Origin: Streptomyces purpureus
GTDB lineage: Bacteria > Actinomycetota > Actinomycetes > Streptomycetales > Streptomycetaceae
Assembly: GCF_014648195.1 (NCBI RefSeq)
Contig: NZ_BMQQ01000010.1
Span: 177,370 to 228,279, forward strand
Direction: 5' to 3'
Length of the DNA: 50,910 bases
Part shown: one piece after another, positions 15,625 through 25,233 of the stretch
Layout of the letters: every line of letters begins with the position of its first letter
Numbering within the stretch: position 1 is the first letter of the stretch
The notes under the pieces: generated by a model
The model's input: the letters and a program-made list of their open reading frames with translations, nothing else
Databases searched by the model: none
Told to the model about the DNA's origin: nothing
Position numbers and translations under genes: made by a program

Positions 15625-16902
15625 TCACTTCTCCGTGACGGTGACCTTCTCGTCGTTCTGGATCTGGCTCACCAGCTGCTTCACCTTCGGCATGTCCCAC
15701 TTCAGCGAACCCTGCGGCGCCGTCCCCGAGATCGGGATGTTCATCGACGTACCGTCACCGCCGCTGATGCCCTTCATCGCGAAGAACATCTGGCCCAGGT
15801 CGAAGAGCGACATGTCCTTGTCCACGATCAGTGTGTCCAGGCCCGCGCCCAGCGTCGGGTAGAGCGTGAACGGGTTGACGATCGTGCTCGGCGTCGCCGC
15901 CTGGTTCGCCAGGGCCGACAGGAACTTCTGCTGGTTCTTCGTCCGCGCCAGGTCCGACTCCGCGAACGCGTACCGCGTCCGGACGAAGGCCAGCGCCTGC
16001 TCGCCGTTGAGGGTCTGCTTGCCGGCCTGGAAGTCGGCGCCGGACTTCTTGTCCTTGAACGCCTTCGGGATGTCCATCTCGACACCGCCGAGCGCGTCCA
16101 CGATGTTCGCGAAGCCCGCGAAACCGATCTCGGCGTAGTGGTCGATCCGCAGCCCGGTGTTGAACTCGACCGTACGGACCAGGAGTTCGGGTCCGTCCAT
16201 GGCGTACGCGGCGTTCAGCTTGGAGCCGCCGCGCGCCTGGTACTTCTTGCCCGACTCCGAGCCGACGAAGGACGGGATCGTCACCCAGGAGTCACGCGGC
16301 AGCGAGATCATGGTGTTGCCGCTGCCGCAGGCGGCCAGGATCATCATCGAGTCGGTCCGCTTGCCCTCGGCGGAGCCGGTGTGCAGCTTCTTCTTCTCCT
16401 CGCTCGTCATGCCCTCACGGCTGTCCGAGCCGACGATCAGATACGTCGTGCAGTCGCCCTCCTTCGGGCGCTCGATCACCTTCGCGAGGTCGACCTCGTT
16501 GCGCATCTGCGAGCTCGCCCACGCGTACGTACCGACGCCCCAGGCGAGCACGGCCGTCACGAGCACGATCGAGCCGACCTTGATCCGCTTGCGCCAGTCC
16601 GGGGCCGCCCCCGGGTACGAGGGCTGCGGACCGCGCGGCGGCGGGACCGTGCCCCGGCCACCGCCCTGCCCGCCACCGGGCCCCTGAGGGGTGCCGTAGA
16701 CCTGGCCCGTGTTGTACCCACTGTCGTACCCCTCGTACGACGGAGCCGGCTGCTGGCCGCGGCCGTAACCGTCGTCGTACTGCGGAGGCTGCTGGGGGAC
16801 CTGCGGGCGCTGCACATGGCGCATCACCCGGGCACCCTCGGGGTCCGCGCCGCCACCGCCGCGGCCATAACCGCGGTCACGTCCATCGGGCCAGTCATTC
16901 AT
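15625..16902 (-). CDS. LytR-CpsA-Psr (LCP) family glycopolymer transferase
   Basis: The 425-residue protein starts at the ATG at 16902 (MNDWPDGRDRG); earlier in-frame codons lie in the opposite gene's leader. It has a ~110-residue cytoplasmic tail rich in Gly, Gln, Tyr and Pro, one membrane segment (GSIVLVTAVLAWGVGTYAWA) and an extracellular LCP domain. The LCP residues include the Asp/Arg of LIVGSDSREG, SLPRDSWV, KLNAAYA and a later A-F-V-R-T-R. LCP enzymes transfer lipid-linked glycopolymers to peptidoglycan outside the membrane. There is no C-terminal LytR_C domain. The missing distinct ribosome site suggests weak or leaderless translation. It is the first of five paralogs in 10 kb. Confidence 0.9.
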   Translation of the reverse strand: MNDWPDGRDRGYGRGGGGADPEGARVMRHVQRPQVPQQPPQYDDGYGRGQQPAPSYEGYDSGYNTGQVYGTPQGPGGGQGGGRGTVPPPRGPQPSYPGAAPDWRKRIKVGSIVLVTAVLAWGVGTYAWASSQMRNEVDLAKVIERPKEGDCTTYLIVGSDSREGMTSEEKKKLHTGSAEGKRTDSMMILAACGSGNTMISLPRDSWVTIPSFVGSESGKKYQARGGSKLNAAYAMDGPELLVRTVEFNTGLRIDHYAEIGFAGFANIVDALGGVEMDIPKAFKDKKSGADFQAGKQTLNGEQALAFVRTRYAFAESDLARTKNQQKFLSALANQAATPSTIVNPFTLYPTLGAGLDTLIVDKDMSLFDLGQMFFAMKGISGGDGTSMNIPISGTAPQGSLKWDMPKVKQLVSQIQNDEKVTVTEK

Positions 16903-17023
16903 GCGGACCAGTGTGCAGGCCCCCTTCGCGCCGCTGACAGGGTGGGTGGGGTATCGGAGCAGGCCTGTAGCGAAGCTGATGCAATGCGATCGGTAATGAA
17001 CAGAAATGAATAGGGTGGAGGGC

Positions 17024-17572
17024 ATGACAGATCAGGCTCCACGCCCGGAGAGCGATATTCCGGGCAAACCCACCTCGGCGTCCCGGACGACCCTCAGCCA
17101 CATCATGACGGCGAGCGAGACCAATCTCCTCGGTACGGTCCACGGTGGCGTGATCATGAAGCTGGTCGACGACGTGGCGGGCGCCGTGGCCGGACGCCAC
17201 TCCGGCGGCCCCGCCGTCACCGCCTCCATGGACGAGATGGTCTTCCTGGAGCCCGTCCGGGTCGGAGACCTGGTGCACGTCCGCGCGCAGTGCAACTGGA
17301 CCGGCCGCTCCTCCATGGAGATCGGCGTACGCGTCCTCGCCGAGCGCTGGAACGAGTCGACGCCCCCCACCCAAGTCGGCAGCGCCTACCTCGTCTTCGC
17401 CGCCGTCGACGCCGACGGCAAGCCGCGGACCGTCCCCCCGGTCATCCCCGAGACCGACCGGGACAAGCGCCGCTACCAGGAGGCCCAGATCCGCCGCACG
17501 CACCGGCTCGCCCGGCGCCGCGCGATCAAGGAACTGCGCGAGCGCCGCGCCGCCGAGGGCTACGAGGACTGA
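17024..17572 (+). CDS. Hotdog-fold acyl-CoA thioesterase
   Basis: The 182-residue protein has a single hotdog domain with the acyl-CoA hydrolase pattern. H-I-M-x-x-x-x-T-N-x-x-G-T-V-H-G-G comes first, followed by M-K-L-V-D-D-V-A-G with the likely catalytic Asp. The second half has V-x-V-x-A-Q-x-x-x-x-G-R-S-S-M-E-I. It ends with a basic helix (RRTHRLARRRAIKELRERRA), usual for this group. I start it at the ATG at 17024, directly behind GGTGGAGGG, not at the ATG 18 bases earlier. It hydrolyses acyl-CoA thioesters in the cytoplasm; chain length is unknown. It is divergent from the LCP gene at 16902 and converges with another at 17618. A link to wall assembly is not evident. Confidence 0.88.
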   Translation: MTDQAPRPESDIPGKPTSASRTTLSHIMTASETNLLGTVHGGVIMKLVDDVAGAVAGRHSGGPAVTASMDEMVFLEPVRVGDLVHVRAQCNWTGRSSMEIGVRVLAERWNESTPPTQVGSAYLVFAAVDADGKPRTVPPVIPETDRDKRRYQEAQIRRTHRLARRRAIKELRERRAAEGYED

Positions 17573-17617
17573 CCGGGCCCCGCTGCCAGGAGCGCACCGC
17601 CTACGAGCACTCCGCTC

Positions 17618-19087
17618 CTACGAGCACACCACCTGGTCGCCGGTGACCGCGCCGAACTCCCCGGCCTGAGGATCCTCGGCGCGGACCGGCGTGACCCCCT
17701 TGTAGTCCGTGCCGGCCGTCACCTTCAGCGTCGGCCCCTGCCCGGTCACGGCCTTCATCTCGCACCCGGGCAGCGCCGTGGCCAGCGACTTCGCCGAGCG
17801 GTCCCAGTGCGGGTCGTAGGCGACCACCGTGCGCGAGCGGATGGGGCCCCCGGCGTTCAGCGGGGCCTGGGTGGTGTTGAAGCCGGTCGCGCGCAGCGCC
17901 GTGTCGATCCGGCGGCCGAGCCCGTTCGTACGGGTGCCGTTGAAGACCTGCACCCGGATCTGCCGCGGTGACACCTCCACCAGCTTCGCGGTCCCGGGTC
18001 GGCGGGTGCCGTGCCGGGCGAGCGGCCGGTCGTCGCGCAGCGCCTGGAAGAGCCTGCGGGACTTCACCGGGTCCCACTTCACCGTCGAGCCGATCCCCTT
18101 CACCGGGTGGCTCACATCAGCGACCGGCACGGAGGTGAACTCCGACGACGCCGGGGTGAAGCCCCGCATCGCCTTGGCGAGGGCGAGCATCTGCTGTGTG
18201 CCGAAGCCCTGGTCGGCCCGGACCGAGCTCATCATGGTGGTGGCCACCGCTTGGAACTTCACCGGGTTGAGCAGCACCCCGCTGCTGGTCAGCCGGTGGA
18301 GCAGCGCTGCCAGGAACCGCTGCTGGCGCTGCATCCGGCCCAGGTCGGAGGCGCCGTCGACATGGCGCGAGCGGACGTACTGGAGCGCTTGGCCGCCGTT
18401 CAGCTGGTGGGTGCCGGCCGGAAGGTCGATGCCGGAGTACTTGTCCTTCATCGGACGCGTCGTGCAGATCCGTACCCCGCCGACGGCGTCGACGGTCCGC
18501 ATGAAGCTGGTGAAGTCGACCTCCAGATAGTGGTCGATCTTGACCCGGGTCATGTTCTCCACGGTCCGCACGGTCAGCGCGGGGCCGCCCTCGGCGTAGG
18601 CCGCGTTCAGCTTCACCGGATGGGCCTGGTGGTGCTTGCCGCTGGTGGCGTCGGTGTGCTCGGGCATCATCGCGTACGAGTCACGTGGCAGGCTCACGAT
18701 GCTGGCGCGCTCCCGGTCCTCGGAGATGTGCACCAGCATCACCGTGTCGGTGCAGTGGCAGGGCGCCCCGCCCAGCCGGTACTTCTCCTTCTCCGCCGGG
18801 CCGATCTTGTCGCGGCCGTCGGTGCCGACGACCAGGATGTTGGTGCCATGACCGGCCTGGGGCCGGTTCTTCATGTCCTTGAACGGGTCGATCCGGTCGA
18901 TGCCGGTGTCCAGGCTGGTCACCACCGCGTGCCCGATGCCGCCCGCCGCGAGCACCAGCACCGACAGGCCGGTCGCCATCCGCATGCCCCAGCGGGGCCG
19001 CCCGCCTCGTCTGGGCCGCCGCGCCGCCGCCGGGGCGGTACGGGCGGGTGCCGGCCGGGGGCGGTGCGGGCGGGGCGGTGCGGGCAC
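17618..19087 (-). CDS. LCP family protein with LytR C-terminal domain
   Basis: The protein is about 489 residues from the GTG at 19087, which has GGAGG about 10 bases ahead. An ATG at 19138 is an alternative that would add 17 residues. A Pro/Arg/Ala-rich cytoplasmic tail precedes one membrane segment (ATGLSVLVLAAGGIGHAVVT). The extracellular LCP domain has I-L-V-V-G-T-D-G-R-D, SLPRDSYA, KLNAAYAEGG and Y-V-R-S-R-H. After it lies a LytR_C domain (V-Q-V-F-N-G-T-x-x-N-G-L-G and a later D-Y-K-G). A Cys pair (PCHC) in the LCP domain may bind metal or form a disulfide. Its role is glycopolymer attachment to peptidoglycan by family. It is divergent from a glycosyltransferase 125 bp away. Confidence 0.9.
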   Translation of the reverse strand: MPAPPRPHRPRPAPARTAPAAARRPRRGGRPRWGMRMATGLSVLVLAAGGIGHAVVTSLDTGIDRIDPFKDMKNRPQAGHGTNILVVGTDGRDKIGPAEKEKYRLGGAPCHCTDTVMLVHISEDRERASIVSLPRDSYAMMPEHTDATSGKHHQAHPVKLNAAYAEGGPALTVRTVENMTRVKIDHYLEVDFTSFMRTVDAVGGVRICTTRPMKDKYSGIDLPAGTHQLNGGQALQYVRSRHVDGASDLGRMQRQQRFLAALLHRLTSSGVLLNPVKFQAVATTMMSSVRADQGFGTQQMLALAKAMRGFTPASSEFTSVPVADVSHPVKGIGSTVKWDPVKSRRLFQALRDDRPLARHGTRRPGTAKLVEVSPRQIRVQVFNGTRTNGLGRRIDTALRATGFNTTQAPLNAGGPIRSRTVVAYDPHWDRSAKSLATALPGCEMKAVTGQGPTLKVTAGTDYKGVTPVRAEDPQAGEFGAVTGDQVVCS

Positions 19088-19211
19088 TGGGGGGACACCT
19101 CCGCGGGTCGGGGAGAACCGTAAGAACCGTAGGCCCATACGATCAGCAGCCGAGTACGGCGCCCCCGGCGGCGCGCGCCTGTGTCCCCCGTTCGCGGTAA
19201 CGTGGCGCCCG

Positions 19212-20225
19212 ATGAACGCCATGCCCCCTGTCTCCGTGATCATGCCGGTCCTCGATGAGGAGCGGCATCTGCGCAACTCGGTCCGTCACATCCTCGAGCA
19301 GGAGTACGACGGCGAGATGGAGGTGGTGATCGCGCTCGGTCCGTCCACGGACCGTACGGACGAGATCGCCGCCGAGCTCGTCCGCGAGGACCCCCGGGTC
19401 CACACCGTCCCCAACCCCACCGGGCGCACGCCCGCGGCCCTGAACGCCGCGATCAAGGCCTCGCGCCATCCGATCGTGGTCCGGGTCGACGGTCACGGCA
19501 TGCTCTCGCCCAACTACATCGCCACCGCGGTCCGTCTCCTGGAGGAGACCGGCGCGCAGAACGTCGGCGGGATCATGCACGCCGAGGGCGAGAACGCCTG
19601 GGAGGACGCGGTCGCGGCCGCCATGACCTCCAAGATCGGCGTCGGCAACGCCGCCTTCCACACCGGCGGCGCGGCGGGCCCCGCCGAGACCGTCTACCTC
19701 GGTGTCTTCCGCCGCGAGGCCCTGGAGCAACAGGGCGGATACAACGAGGAGTTCATCCGCGCCCAGGACTGGGAGCTGAACTTCCGCATCCGCGAGGCGG
19801 GCGGCCTGATCTGGTTCTCGCCCGAGCTGCGGGTCCAGTACCGCCCCCGGCCGAGCGTCCGCGCCCTGGCCAAGCAGTACAAGGACTACGGCCGTTGGCG
19901 CCATGTGGTCGCCCGCTACCACCAGGGCTCCATCAACCTGCGCTACCTCGCCCCGCCGGCCGCGGTCTGCGCGATCGCCGCGGGCGTCGTGGTCGGCGCG
20001 ACGCTCACCCCGCTCGGCTTCGTCGTCCCCGCCGGCTACCTCGCCGCGATCACGGCGGGCTCGGTCCCGGCGGGCAAGGGCCTGGCGCTGAAGGCCCGGC
20101 TGCAGATCCCCGTGGCGCTCGCCACGATGCACATGTCGTGGGGGTACGGCTTCCTGACCAGCCCCCGCTCCCTGGCACGGAAGGTCATCGCGAGCCGCCG
20201 TCCGGCGGTCAAGGCCACGGTCTGA
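19212..20225 (+). CDS. Family 2 glycosyltransferase with C-terminal membrane segments
   Basis: The 337-residue protein has a GT2 domain at about residues 5-235. Motifs are V-S-V-I-M-P-V-L-D-E-E at the start, G-P-S-T-D-R-T-D-E, then VVRVDGHGMLSPNY with a DxD-like DGH. Further on come G-G-A-A-G-P-A-E-T-V-Y-L-G-V-F-R and A-Q-D-W-E-L-N-F-R-I as the acceptor/base motif. Two or three hydrophobic segments follow (about 240-300). It probably transfers an activated sugar to a lipid or polysaccharide acceptor at the inner face of the membrane. Start ATG 19212; another Met lies three codons later. It sits between LCP genes, which supports a role in making the polymer they attach. Donor unknown. Confidence 0.88.
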   Translation: MNAMPPVSVIMPVLDEERHLRNSVRHILEQEYDGEMEVVIALGPSTDRTDEIAAELVREDPRVHTVPNPTGRTPAALNAAIKASRHPIVVRVDGHGMLSPNYIATAVRLLEETGAQNVGGIMHAEGENAWEDAVAAAMTSKIGVGNAAFHTGGAAGPAETVYLGVFRREALEQQGGYNEEFIRAQDWELNFRIREAGGLIWFSPELRVQYRPRPSVRALAKQYKDYGRWRHVVARYHQGSINLRYLAPPAAVCAIAAGVVVGATLTPLGFVVPAGYLAAITAGSVPAGKGLALKARLQIPVALATMHMSWGYGFLTSPRSLARKVIASRRPAVKATV

Positions 20226-20240
20226 CGGCACCTGTACCAA

Positions 20241-20281
20241 AAGGAGGCCGCCCGGTGCGTCACGCACCGGGCGGCCTCCTT
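20241..20281. terminator. Long bidirectional hairpin terminator
   Basis: A perfect 19-bp stem (20241-20259 with 20263-20281) with loop TCA lies between the converging glycosyltransferase and LCP genes. Confidence 0.9.
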
Positions 20282-20296
20282 CATGCGCTGCCGGGG

Positions 20297-22048
20297 TCAG
20301 TCCTTGCCGTTCCAGCGGTACGGCTCGTACACGGGCATGCAGCCGCTCTCGTCGGCGCCGTTGCTCGCCTCGACGTTTTCCGGCAGGTCGCCCTCCACCG
20401 GCTTCGGCTTGGCGAAGGTGTCACCCTCCCGCCAGTCCGCGCCGATCACCAGCGTGAGGCCCTCCGCCTTCGCGTCGGCCCGCACCGCGGTCGGCGGGAT
20501 GCCGAGGGCCGTCGCCACGGAGAGCGCGTCGGCCTTGCCCTGCGCGCCGTCCTTCTGCGCGTACCGCACCACCGTGTCCTTGCGCGGCTCACCGCTCTGC
20601 GAGGCCGACGCCTGGGTGAAGCCCTTACCGCGCAGGACGTCCTTCAGCCGTCCGGCCCGGCCCTTGATGGACGCCTCGCCGCCGCCACCGGTGCCATTGA
20701 CGACCGTGACACCGAGGGTGTTCGGCGCGGCCGCGGCCGGTCCGGCCGGCGTGGACGGCGCCGTCGAGGGCTTGGCGTCGGCGGGCTTGCCGTTCTTGTC
20801 GAAGGCGACGTCCTCACGGAGCATCGCCCACAGCTTGTCGGCGTCCTTCTCGACCGGCACCAGCTTGTTCTTGTTCTGGGACCACTCGGCGGCCGGCATC
20901 GTCATCATCGTGATGCGGTTGGTCGGCACGTCCTTGAGCTGCATGGCCACGTCGAACAGACCCTTGACCGTGCCGATCTCCTCCGAGACCTGCAGCGCCT
21001 TCGTGCCGGCCTCGGCCAGGTCCATCAGGCGCCCGGTGTCCGTCCACACGCTCTGGGACTTCAGCGTGCGGATCATCGAGTTCATGTACATGTGCTGGGC
21101 CTTGGAACGGCCCTGGTCGCTGTAGAAGGCGTGCCGGGTACGCAGCCACTTGAGCGCGTCCTCGCCCTTGATGATGTTGTCGCCCGCGGGGATCTTCAGA
21201 CCGGAGCCGCCCTTGACCTGCCGCGTGGGCCGGTCCCAGACGCCGTGCTCCACACAGACCTTGACGCCGCCGATGGCGTCCGCCATCGACACCACACCCG
21301 CGAAGTCGATCATCATCCAGTGGTCGACGTAGACGCCGGTGATGCTCTCCCAGGTGGTGAGCGTGCAGCCCGGACCGCCCCGCTGGAGGGTCTCGTTGAT
21401 GGGGGAGAAGGAGGACCGGTACGTCTCGCCCTTGTCGTCCCTGCACTCCGGGACCTGGACCATCGTGTCCCGCGGAATGCTGATGACGGAGGCGTTCTTC
21501 CGGTCCGCCGATATGTGCAGCAGCATCTGCACGTCCGCCAGAGGCTTCGCGTCCTTGAGGTCCCGGCCGCCGCCGAGCGCGACGTTCTCCGCCTTGGCGC
21601 GGCTGTCGGAACCTATGAGGAGGATGTTGAGGGCGGTGTTGCCGTTGGCGTTCGGCTTCTTCACGCCGCTTTCGCCACCGGCCCGTCCGCCGCTGCGGAT
21701 ATTGCTGTTGAGGTGCTGGTAATACAGATAGCCGGCGCCCGCCGTGCCAAGTATCAGCAGCGAGAGGACGATCGCGATCCAGCGGAATATCCGTCGCTTG
21801 CCGCTGCGCGCACGACGGCGCGGATTGCCGCGGCGGCGGCCCCTGCTGCGGCCGCCGCCACCGGGACCGCGGTCACCGCCGCCCCCGCTGCCACCCCGTC
21901 CGGAGCGGCCGCCGCCGCCCGATCCCTCGCGCTGCGACGGCACGTTCCCGTCGGCGCCTTCGGCGTAGAGACTGTCGTCCCAGCCGAGGTCGCGGGCGCG
22001 CGAGACACGTTTCCGTGTCCCTTCCCCGCGCACGCTGCTCTGTCCCAC
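20297..22048 (-). CDS. LCP family protein with LytR C-terminal domain
   Basis: The 583-residue protein starts at a GTG at 22048 behind AGGGGGA. The cytoplasmic tail of ~85 residues is extremely Gly/Arg-rich, then a single membrane span (WIAIVLSLLILGTAGAGYLY). The extracellular LCP domain has I-L-L-I-G-S-D-S-R-A, SIPRDTMV, P-I-N-E-T-L-Q-R and L-R-T-R-H-A. A LytR_C domain follows (G-V-T-V-V-N-G-T-G, then G-A-D-W-R-E). A tail of ~35 residues carries a Cys near the end. The family attaches secondary polymers to peptidoglycan. The stop lies just after the shared terminator. It is 51 bp downstream of the next LCP gene, so both are likely one transcript. Confidence 0.92.
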   Translation of the reverse strand: MGQSSVRGEGTRKRVSRARDLGWDDSLYAEGADGNVPSQREGSGGGGRSGRGGSGGGGDRGPGGGGRSRGRRRGNPRRRARSGKRRIFRWIAIVLSLLILGTAGAGYLYYQHLNSNIRSGGRAGGESGVKKPNANGNTALNILLIGSDSRAKAENVALGGGRDLKDAKPLADVQMLLHISADRKNASVISIPRDTMVQVPECRDDKGETYRSSFSPINETLQRGGPGCTLTTWESITGVYVDHWMMIDFAGVVSMADAIGGVKVCVEHGVWDRPTRQVKGGSGLKIPAGDNIIKGEDALKWLRTRHAFYSDQGRSKAQHMYMNSMIRTLKSQSVWTDTGRLMDLAEAGTKALQVSEEIGTVKGLFDVAMQLKDVPTNRITMMTMPAAEWSQNKNKLVPVEKDADKLWAMLREDVAFDKNGKPADAKPSTAPSTPAGPAAAAPNTLGVTVVNGTGGGGEASIKGRAGRLKDVLRGKGFTQASASQSGEPRKDTVVRYAQKDGAQGKADALSVATALGIPPTAVRADAKAEGLTLVIGADWREGDTFAKPKPVEGDLPENVEASNGADESGCMPVYEPYRWNGKD

Positions 22049-22099
22049 CCCTGGATCCCCCTGTCGTTCAGATGCGTTCCATGATCCAGCATCTCCGGA

Positions 22100-23842
22100 T
22101 CACTTGGCACACACCTGCTTGTCGGCTTCCACCTTCTGCACACCCTCCGGCGCCTTCGCCGGTCCGGTGAGGGGGACCCCCGCCCCCTTGAAGTCCGCGC
22201 CCAGGGTCAGGGTCATCGCCTGCAGCCCCTCGGCGTTCACCTTGCCCGGCTTGAGGGCCGTGGCCGGCAGCCCCATCATGTCCGCGAGCTTGCGGGCCTG
22301 GTCCGCCTGGTTCGGCGCGTACTCCAGCGTCGTCTTCGCCACCTTCGCCGGGGCGTTGCTCTTGTTCGTCGACCGGGACACGCCCATGTCGTTCTGCAGC
22401 CAGTTGATCGTCGACTGGGCCGCACCCCGGGTGTCGCTGCCGTTGTAGACGTCGACCCGGACCGCCGAGGCCGTCGAACGCGGCCCTGCGAGCAGCGCCG
22501 CCTGAGCGCTCGCCTGGGCGTTCTTGGCGTCCTGCTCCTTCTTCTTCACCTCGGTGAGCGAGGTGTCGGAGCGCATCATCGCGAACAGCGGCTCGGACTT
22601 GGACTCGTCGAGGACGACGGTCGCCTTGACCTTCTCGGCCGGGTTGTCGACCACCGGCACGGTCGCGAAGGTGATGTTCTTCGGGTCGATCTTGCCCAGC
22701 TCCTGGGCGAGACTCGTGAGCATCTTGATGCTGCCTATCCCCGAGTCGACCGTGAGCGCCTTGGTGGCGGCGTCCGCGAGCCCGTACATCTTGGCGGGGC
22801 TGGTCAGCGTCTCGCTCGACTTCATCTGCCGGATCATCGAACTGAGGAACTGCTGCTGGATCTTGATCCGGTCGAGGTCGCTCTTGTTGCCGAAGCTGGA
22901 GCGGGTACGGACGAAGGCCAGCGCCTGCTCGCCCTGGATGATCGACTCACCGGCCGGCAGCTTCAGATGCGACTTCTCGTCGTCGACGGGCTTGGCCAGG
23001 CAGACCTTGACGCCGCCGACGGCCGTGGTCAGCTCCTTCACCGCGTTGAAGTCGGCCATCATGAAGTGGTCAACCTGAAGCCCGGTCAGCTCCTTCACCG
23101 TACGCATGGTGCAGCCCGGGTCGCGGCCGCTCTGGCCGAGCGAGACGTTGAACCGCTGTCCCCGCTGGCCGGGAATGGTCTTGGTGGAGCCGTCCGGCTG
23201 CTTGGTGGGGCAGTCCGGGATGTCGGTGATCATGTCGCGAGGGATGGAGAGCGCGGTCGCGTTCGTCCGGTCCTTGGAGACATGGAAGAGGATCGTGGTG
23301 TCGGCGTGGCCGGGGCTGTTCTTGTCGCCGTAGCCGCCGTTGCCGTCGCCGGTCCGCTTGTCCGTGCCGATCACCAGGATGTTGACCGGCTGGTCCTTCT
23401 TGAACCCGCCGCTGCCCGCGCCGGCGATGTCGACGGTCTGGATGTTCCCGTCGAAGTGCTCGTAGAGGGCGTACACGCCAATGGCGCCCGCCACGACCGC
23501 AAAGGCCGTGACACCGCCGGTCCACAGGAGCACCTTCTTCTTACGGGACTTCTGCGGCTTGCGCTTGCGGCGGCCCGAGCCCGGCGGCGGGCCGTCGGAG
23601 CCACCGCCCGACGGGCGGCGCCTGCGCTGGCCGGGAACCTCGGCGCTCCTGCCGCGGGAGCCGGGGACGTCGGAGGTCCTGCCGCGGCCGGACGCCGTGG
23701 CGCCTGCTCCGCGCGGCCGGGAAGCGGGCGACTGCCCAGCGGAATGGTCCAGTCGCAGTTCGTAACTACCGGTCTGCGGGTTGAGCACCCACTGGTCGGC
23801 GGGGTCGATCTCCTCCGCCCGTCCACGGCTGTGCGCGTCCAC
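22100..23842 (-). CDS. LCP family protein with LytR C-terminal domain
   Basis: The 580-residue protein starts at GTG 23842. It has a ~105-residue basic, Gly/Pro-rich cytoplasmic part, one membrane segment (WTGGVTAFAVVAGAIGVYAL), then an LCP domain. Motifs are I-L-V-I-G-T-D-K-R-T, SIPRDMITDIPDC, R-F-N-V-S-L-G-Q-S and A-F-V-R-T-R-S. In the position where others have K-L-N-A-A-Y-A, this protein and the 20297 paralog carry different residues. LytR_C spans about 460-560 (V-D-V-Y-N-G-S-D and G-A-D-F-K-G). A helical Lys/Glu/Gln insert (about 420-445) joins the domains. The 221-bp gap to the next gene upstream could hold its promoter. Confidence 0.92.
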   Translation of the reverse strand: MDAHSRGRAEEIDPADQWVLNPQTGSYELRLDHSAGQSPASRPRGAGATASGRGRTSDVPGSRGRSAEVPGQRRRRPSGGGSDGPPPGSGRRKRKPQKSRKKKVLLWTGGVTAFAVVAGAIGVYALYEHFDGNIQTVDIAGAGSGGFKKDQPVNILVIGTDKRTGDGNGGYGDKNSPGHADTTILFHVSKDRTNATALSIPRDMITDIPDCPTKQPDGSTKTIPGQRGQRFNVSLGQSGRDPGCTMRTVKELTGLQVDHFMMADFNAVKELTTAVGGVKVCLAKPVDDEKSHLKLPAGESIIQGEQALAFVRTRSSFGNKSDLDRIKIQQQFLSSMIRQMKSSETLTSPAKMYGLADAATKALTVDSGIGSIKMLTSLAQELGKIDPKNITFATVPVVDNPAEKVKATVVLDESKSEPLFAMMRSDTSLTEVKKKEQDAKNAQASAQAALLAGPRSTASAVRVDVYNGSDTRGAAQSTINWLQNDMGVSRSTNKSNAPAKVAKTTLEYAPNQADQARKLADMMGLPATALKPGKVNAEGLQAMTLTLGADFKGAGVPLTGPAKAPEGVQKVEADKQVCAK

Positions 23843-24063
23843 GGTTGCTTGAGTCCTCCGTCGGTGCCACGCGAGGCGCCTCCCCCGTCAGGCGCTCGGT
23901 CTTTCGATCCGGGAGTGCGCGACCAGACGGTCGGCGCACCGGATCGCGTCACACTATCCGCCCAGTTCAGCGCGGGGCGACGTCCGTGACAAATTCCACG
24001 CCCCTTACAACCGGGCATACCACCCAAACGTCATGGAAGGGTTACGCCGGTTTGGTCATCGCT

Positions 24064-25233
24064 TTACGCGCAGGCGCCTTCCGCCGCGTTCCGCCCCGAG
24101 AACGTGGGCGACGGCGTGGAGTTCCATGCGCCGGCGGGTCTGCGGCCGGCTCCGCCCTCCGGGTCGACCTCGACCGGCGTGTCCTCCCGTAGCCGCTTGA
24201 AGAGGGCGTCCGCAGCGGGCTGCACCAATTCGTCCCGGTTCGGATTCCATGCGTACGGTTTCCTAGGAACAGTCAGAAACTGCACCTTTTCCGTCGGTAC
24301 GCTGCGCATCGAGCGCGCCAACTCGTACAGATCCCGCAACGAGTCCAGCCCCGGGTCGGTGGTCAGCGCCTTCGTCGCCGCGTCCAGCACCGGATACAGC
24401 TTGGTCGGATTGAGCAGCACGCCGTTGCTCTGCACCTTGTTGACCAGCGCCCCGAGGAACTGCTGCTGGCGTTCCATCCGCTCGGTGTCACTGCCGTCGC
24501 CCAGCGTCTTCCGGGCCCGTACAAAACCCAGCGCCTGCTCCCCGCGGAGCGTGTGGCGCCCGGCCGGCAGCTTCAGACGCGCGTCGGCGTCGTTGACCGG
24601 CTTCTTGAGGCAGACCTCCACCCCGTCCACGGCGTCGATCATCTTCTTGAAGCCGTGGAAGTCCACGATCATGTGGTGATCGATCCGGATCCCGGTCATC
24701 TTCTCGACGGTACGGATCGTGCAGGCCGCCCCACCGAACCCGAAGGCCGAGTTGAACTGGGCCCATTGCTCCCGTGTGCGGGTCCCGTCGGCCTTGCGGC
24801 AGCCGGGGATCGTCACCATCAGGTCGCGCGGGATCGACATGGCCGTCGCACTGCCGCGGTCCGCGGCCAGATGCACCAGGATCGTCGTGTCCGAGCGCTG
24901 GGTGTCGCCGTCGCGGCCGTACTTGGTGTTGCCGCTGCCCGAGCGCGTGTCGGAGCCGATCACCAGGATGTTCTGGGCCCCCTTCACCACGGACGTGGGG
25001 CGCTCCTTCTCGTACCGCTCCAGTTCGGCGGCGGCCGTGGTGTCCGTGGTGATGTTCCCGTCGAGCTTGCGGTAGAGCCACCAGCCGACCCCGGCCGCCG
25101 CGAGCAGCACGACGGAGGCCCCGAGCGCGGTCCAACGGAGCCAGTACCGCTTGCGCTTGGCGGAGTCGGCGGAGTCGGTGGACTCGGTGCTGTCCGCTTC
25201 CGGTTCGGGGGGCGTGCCAGCACTGTCCGTCAC
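24064..25233 (-). CDS. LCP family protein without LytR_C domain
   Basis: The protein is about 389 residues from the GTG at 25233, which follows AAGGACGG. An ATG at 25281 in the same frame would add 16 residues and has no good ribosome site. An acidic Ser/Thr/Asp-rich cytoplasmic tail (~25 residues) leads to one membrane span (ALGASVVLLAAAGVGWWLYR) and the LCP domain. Motifs are I-L-V-I-G-S-D-T-R-S, SIPRDLMVTIPGC, F-N-S-A-F-G-F-G and G-F-V-R-A-R. The C-terminus is short and Pro/Thr-rich. Function is by family: glycopolymer-peptidoglycan ligation. An array of five 11-bp palindromes lies 130-220 bp upstream of the start. Confidence 0.9.
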   Translation of the reverse strand: MTDSAGTPPEPEADSTESTDSADSAKRKRYWLRWTALGASVVLLAAAGVGWWLYRKLDGNITTDTTAAAELERYEKERPTSVVKGAQNILVIGSDTRSGSGNTKYGRDGDTQRSDTTILVHLAADRGSATAMSIPRDLMVTIPGCRKADGTRTREQWAQFNSAFGFGGAACTIRTVEKMTGIRIDHHMIVDFHGFKKMIDAVDGVEVCLKKPVNDADARLKLPAGRHTLRGEQALGFVRARKTLGDGSDTERMERQQQFLGALVNKVQSNGVLLNPTKLYPVLDAATKALTTDPGLDSLRDLYELARSMRSVPTEKVQFLTVPRKPYAWNPNRDELVQPAADALFKRLREDTPVEVDPEGGAGRRPAGAWNSTPSPTFSGRNAAEGACA